Assembly (NCBI GenBank): GCA_013002465.1
Contig: JABDJO010000135.1
Coordinates: forward strand, 1-47,659
Origin: Silicimonas sp.
GTDB lineage: Bacteria; Pseudomonadota; Alphaproteobacteria; Rhodobacterales; Rhodobacteraceae
Length of the DNA stretch: 47,659 nucleotides
Direction of reading: 5' to 3'
Below, piece after piece: positions 44,569-47,659 of this stretch. Position 1 is the stretch's first letter; the number at the start of each line of letters is the position of its first letter. The notes beneath the pieces were generated by a model. It saw only the letters and a list, made by a program, of their open reading frames with translations, made no database searches and was not told the DNA's origin. A program made the translations under genes and the position numbers.

Positions 44569-45036
44569 TTACTCCGGCCCTTCCTGAAGATGCAGCTTCA
44601 TTTCGACAAGAACCTGTTGCAGCGCATTCGTTTCATCCAGAAGGCGCCGCGCCTCATTCAGTGAAATCACGCCGTCTTCGATCGAATGATTGTACTCGGC
44701 CATCAGTGTCGCAAACCGTTGCGATAGCCGTATAACATCCGAGTTCAGTCCGCCCGAGCTGTCATCGCGATCGCTGTCGTATTCCAGTTTGAGGTTCTGC
44801 AATTCGGCAAGTGCCTTGGTCACGAACGGAATACTGGCTTCCATTTCCAGTTCGATCAGAACATTGACGGGGATAAAGCGGTCTGTATTTTCGTCGTGAG
44901 CAGATGCGTATCGTCCAAGGGTCGCCTTTGACTTGCCAGAAAGTTCGCAGGCCTTGGCATAGCCAATATCCTTGATCAACGCCTCTGTATGCCGTTTCAG
45001 ATACTCACCGCGAGCGCTACGCGCGTCGGTTGCCAT
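44569..45036 (-). CDS. putative helix-turn-helix DNA-binding protein
   Basis: A 155-residue acidic protein with a possible HTH near residues 22-45 (IKDIGYAKACELSGKSKATLGRYAS), then helical segments with a coiled-coil look (FVTKALAELQNLKLEYDSD; LNEARRLLDETNALQQVLVEMKLHLQ). It resembles phage CII-like or similar small regulators only in layout; no family is firmly recognised. It lies downstream of tRNA-Arg on the same strand, but no integrase or attachment repeat was found, so a prophage origin is only a guess. Confidence 0.62.
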   Translation of the reverse strand: MATDARSARGEYLKRHTEALIKDIGYAKACELSGKSKATLGRYASAHDENTDRFIPVNVLIELEMEASIPFVTKALAELQNLKLEYDSDRDDSSGGLNSDVIRLSQRFATLMAEYNHSIEDGVISLNEARRLLDETNALQQVLVEMKLHLQEGPE

Positions 45037-45119
45037 TATATTGTCTACCTCGTCCAGGATGAAGCGACCCCAAGCCCGTGAATAACCTAAACGAATGCAG
45101 ATTCCTACATATATTGATA

Positions 45120-45195
45120 TGGCGGCCCCGATAGGAGTCGAACCTATGACCTACCGCTTAGGAGGCGGTTGCTCTATCCTCTGAGCTACGGGGCC
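45120..45195 (-). tRNA. tRNA-Arg(CCT)
   Basis: A full cloverleaf on the minus strand: acceptor GGCCCCG/CGGGGCC, D-arm GCTC...GAGC, anticodon stem ACCGC/GCGGT with loop CTCCTAA (anticodon CCT, reading AGG), T-arm with GTTCGACTC. The CCA end is encoded (45120-45122). Confidence 0.96.
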
Positions 45196-45253
45196 GCACC
45201 GGGTCTTTCTGGCGCGTTCCGGCTCTTGGATCAACCCGCTTGCGTCAGCGCCC

Positions 45254-45265
45254 GTTAGCGATAAC
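45254..45265. promoter_or_regulatory. LacI/GntR-type operator upstream of the repressor gene
   Basis: GTTAGCGATAAC has GTTA/TAAC arms around a central CG, the classic LacI-family operator pattern, and is close to the GntR consensus TGTTAGCGCTAACA. It lies 30 bases before the repressor ATG at 45296, so autoregulation is likely. Confidence 0.65.
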
Positions 45266-45295
45266 CTGCAATCAGGACAACTGCGGACAGACGCC

Positions 45296-46354
45296 ATGGA
45301 CAACGACAAGGTCGTACCTTTGACAAAAGGCATGAAAACACCTCAGCGCCCCCTGACATTGAAAGATGTCTCGGTGGCTTCGGGTGTCTCGGAGATGACG
45401 GTCAGCAGGGTCTTGCGCAATCGCGGCGATGTGTCGGACGCGACGCGGGAAAAGGTTTTGAAAGCCGCGAAATCCCTTGGATACGTTCCCAACAAGATCG
45501 CAGGCGCCCTGGCGTCGAATCGGGTCAATCTTGTTGCGGTCATCATTCCCAGCCTGTCGAACATGGTATTTCCCGAGGTTCTGACCGGGTTGAACGAGGT
45601 TTTGGACAGTTCGCCCCTGCAATCCGTCGTGGGCGTCACGAACTATTCGCCCGAAAAAGAAGAACAGGTTCTGTTCGAAATGCTGTCCTGGCGGCCATCG
45701 GGCATCATTCTGGCGGGACTGGAGCACTCGGACGCGTCGCGGGCCATGCTGAAGGCCTCGGGGATACCGGTGGTCGAGATCATGGACACTGACGGCGAAC
45801 CGATTGACGCCGTGGTGGGCATCAGTCACCGCCGCGCGGGGCGCGAAATGGCGCGCCAGATCACGCGCTATGGATATCGCAACATTGGCTTCCTTGGCAC
45901 CAAGATGCCCATGGACCACCGGGCGCGGAAGCGCTTTGAGGGGTTCACCGAGGCCTTGGCCAAGGAAGGTATCGAGGTGATCGACCAGGAATTCTATGAC
46001 GGCGGATCGTCGTTGCTGAAGGGCCGCGAGATGACCGAGCGCATCCTGAAGCGGTCTCCGAAACTGGATTTCCTGTACTACTCCAACGACATGATTGGCG
46101 CGGGTGGTTTGCTTTATCTATTGGACAAGGGTGTTGATGTGCCCGGCAAGATCGGTCTGGCCGGGTTCAATGGCACCGAATTGCTGGATGGGCTGTCGCG
46201 CAAGCTGGCGACCATGGATGCCGGCCGTGACGAGATTGGGCGAGCCGCCGCGCGCATCATTCTTGAACGGATTGCCGACGAGGATATGAAGGGCGGTCAG
46301 CGCATCGAACTGTCACCCCGAATTCAGGAAGGCGAAACGTTAAAAAGAAGCTGA
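45296..46354 (+). CDS. LacI-family repressor (GntR-like)
   Basis: A 352-residue LacI/GalR protein: the HTH and hinge LTLKDVSVASGVSEMTVSRVLRN ... KSLGYVPNKIAGALAS (about 20-75), then a periplasmic-binding-protein-like sensor with LVAVIIPSLSNMVFPEVL and GLAGFNGTEL. Its closest look is the gluconate repressor GntR, but the effector cannot be fixed. Target genes are not adjacent. The probable operator at 45254-45265 suggests it controls itself. Confidence 0.9.
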   Translation: MDNDKVVPLTKGMKTPQRPLTLKDVSVASGVSEMTVSRVLRNRGDVSDATREKVLKAAKSLGYVPNKIAGALASNRVNLVAVIIPSLSNMVFPEVLTGLNEVLDSSPLQSVVGVTNYSPEKEEQVLFEMLSWRPSGIILAGLEHSDASRAMLKASGIPVVEIMDTDGEPIDAVVGISHRRAGREMARQITRYGYRNIGFLGTKMPMDHRARKRFEGFTEALAKEGIEVIDQEFYDGGSSLLKGREMTERILKRSPKLDFLYYSNDMIGAGGLLYLLDKGVDVPGKIGLAGFNGTELLDGLSRKLATMDAGRDEIGRAAARIILERIADEDMKGGQRIELSPRIQEGETLKRS

Positions 46355-46637
46355 AACGTTTGGCAGAATATTGCCGAGTGCCCCGTGGACTTCCGGCGGG
46401 GTAACCACTTGGCAATACTCCCTACCTAAATTCAGAGCACACGGGACGGGGGGCAGGCCGTTGGCCGCCGGCAGACGACGCAGAACGCGTGGGCTTTGCG
46501 ATGTCAGGTCAGTCCGAATGGGCTGACTGCGTGCATGGCCTGACATTCAAGAACCTGACCGGCGAACAACAGACGGCATTTTGGCAAAGGCCCACCGGGC
46601 AACCACCCCGTGGCGTTGCATAGGAGTTGACGCGGAC
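46355..46637. promoter_or_regulatory. structured leader between lacI-type gene and protease
   Basis: A strong hairpin at 46371-46415 combines TTGCCGAGTG/CACTTGGCAA (one G-U pair) with an inner CCCCG/CGGGG stem. It has no T-run, so it is not a simple terminator of the upstream gene. A second nested structure at 46501-46546 has ATGTCAGG/CCTGACAT outside and GTCAGTCC-GAAT-GGGCTGAC inside. AGGAG at 46622-46626 is the protease ribosome site, 11 bases from the GTG. Confidence 0.5.
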
Positions 46638-47659
46638 GTGCCTGTCTTCACGAATGACCAGATCGCCAGCCAACTGACTTCGGGGTATTGGGGTGGGGGC
46701 ACGCGCACCTTCGACGCCGCACCTGGCGATACCCTCTATGTCGATATCACCAATCTGACCGCCAGTGGTCAGTCAATGGCGCGTGCGGCGCTGGATGCCT
46801 GGGCCGCGGTCACCGGGTTCATTTTTGTCGAAATCGATTCCTCGTCGCCGCCAAACAGCACTTTCAACGAAGGGTCCGATGCCGCGGCTGACACATCGAC
46901 CACCTATTCCATGAGCGTCGGCGACGATTTCCTTGGCACCTTGGCAACCGGTGCTGATCGGGACGCAATCGCGGTTTATCTGACAACGGGCCAAACGGTT
47001 CAAATCACCCATGCGTCCGAAGGCAGTTCCGGGACCGAGGATCCTTATCTTTGGCTGATGAACGGTGCGGGATCGGTCGTGGCTGAAAACGACGATGCCA
47101 ACGGGCGCGACAGTGCCCTGACGTATCAGGCGACTTATACCGGGCTGCATTACATCCGCGCGGGCTCTTTTTCGGACAGCTATTCCGGAGATTACAGGAT
47201 CACCGTGCGGGAAAACGCCCAATCGGTCGATATCCTGTTCGACGACGAGGATTCGGGCGCCTATGCAACGTCTTCGGTGTTCGGATCCACGATCCAAAGC
47301 TCATTCATCAATATCGACGACAACTGGGCCGGTGGAGCGAACCGGATCGACGGATACTATTTCCAGACCTACCTGCACGAGATCGGCCATGCCCTTGGGC
47401 TGGGCCATGCGGGAAACTACAATGGGAATGCGACCTATGGGGTCCACAACCATTATGACAACGATAGCTGGCAGGCCTCGGTCATGTCGTACTTCCATCA
47501 GACCGAGAATACATTTGTAGACGCCAGTTTCGCCTATGTGATCACCCCTCAGGTTGCCGACATTATCGCCATTCAATCGCTGTATGGCACGCCGACGACC
47601 AATCCCGGCGATACCGTTTATGGCGATGGCGGCGATACAGGCACCTATCTGGATACAGC
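46638..47659 (+). CDS. M10 serralysin-like metalloprotease with inserted PPC domain, 5' part
   Basis: 340 codons are in the window; the gene runs off the right edge. The N-terminus (TNDQIASQLTSGYWGGGTRTFD ... ALDAWAAVTGFIFVEI) is the start of an M10B peptidase domain. Residues about 92-192 read as a PPC (pre-peptidase C-terminal) beta-sandwich (DFLGTLATGADRDAIAVYLTTGQTVQI ... LHYIRAGSFSDSYSGDYRITV). The peptidase then resumes with ILFDDEDSGAYA and the zinc site HEIGHALGLGH (247-257) with its Met-turn SVMSYF. A Gly/Asp-rich stretch at the end suggests RTX repeats. It has no Sec signal, consistent with type I secretion. Confidence 0.9.
   Translation, partial: MPVFTNDQIASQLTSGYWGGGTRTFDAAPGDTLYVDITNLTASGQSMARAALDAWAAVTGFIFVEIDSSSPPNSTFNEGSDAAADTSTTYSMSVGDDFLGTLATGADRDAIAVYLTTGQTVQITHASEGSSGTEDPYLWLMNGAGSVVAENDDANGRDSALTYQATYTGLHYIRAGSFSDSYSGDYRITVRENAQSVDILFDDEDSGAYATSSVFGSTIQSSFINIDDNWAGGANRIDGYYFQTYLHEIGHALGLGHAGNYNGNATYGVHNHYDNDSWQASVMSYFHQTENTFVDASFAYVITPQVADIIAIQSLYGTPTTNPGDTVYGDGGDTGTYLDT

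Noticed and set aside
44300-44735. Plus-strand frames of 86 and 110 residues in the gene-free gap
   Set aside because: No ribosome site or family likeness; one frame runs into the antisense of the HTH protein gene.
44569-45195. Integrated element at tRNA-Arg
   Set aside because: A tRNA beside a phage-like small regulator suggested it, but there is no integrase, no repeat of the tRNA 3' end and no other phage gene.

Overview
The window reads as chromosomal DNA of a marine alphaproteobacterium of the Rhodobacterales (Roseobacter group). The reasons are a beta-hydroxyaspartate cycle cluster, a CcrM-type GANTC methyltransferase with GANTC sites in its own promoter, the waaA-like/lpxK/DUF4170 lipid A block, high GC with tight ATGA/TGATG gene overlaps, and a serralysin-like M10 protease. 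This is inference from gene content; no database search was run.

Layout. 1-6509 is a glyoxylate-assimilation block: bhcC (cut by the window edge), bhcB and bhcA, divergent from an IclR regulator (bhcR), followed by (S)-ureidoglycine aminohydrolase and malate synthase G. 6926-9675 holds a CoxG-like SRPBCC protein, PmbA/TldE, a CysQ/IMPase-family phosphatase and a 27-residue membrane protein. 9688-14311 holds an AlkB-type monooxygenase, MutY, a DUF721 protein, a DsbA-like thioredoxin and a class III CoA-transferase. 14332-16813 is the lipid A/Kdo block. 16884-23325 holds a metallophosphatase, a PAP2 protein, an aquaporin, serA, serC and divergent serB, so the whole phosphorylated serine pathway is present. 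23322-26654 is thiBPQ behind a TPP riboswitch. 26773-28325 is aroC plus a coupled Cys-rich protein.

28326-29737 is a gene-poor patch with a 29-bp perfect palindrome and an IS30-family remnant. 29821-38438 is an inducible carbohydrate regulon: an IclR regulator and a lactonase-type amidohydrolase divergent from a CUT1 ABC transporter, an enolase-superfamily acid-sugar dehydratase, a rhamnose-type mutarotase and a Gfo/Idh/MocA dehydrogenase. Together these look like a non-phosphorylative route for a deoxy-sugar such as L-fucose or L-rhamnose. A PhyH dioxygenase and a LysR regulator follow.

40312-42330 is ccrM and rnhB with clear terminators. 42499-44145 holds three envelope/regulatory proteins of unknown role. 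44146-44568 has no credible gene but can fold into strong mutually constraining hairpins. Then come a putative HTH protein, tRNA-Arg(CCT), a LacI/GntR-type repressor with a likely self-operator, a structured leader, and the 5' part of a secreted M10 metalloprotease with a PPC domain inserted in its catalytic domain.

The most interesting items are the glyoxylate block, the candidate deoxy-sugar operon, the structured RNAs at 43012-43081, 44253-44325 and 46371-46546, the inserted PPC domain, and the divergent WaaA-like protein. Most long antisense reading frames are GC-driven shadows of these genes.
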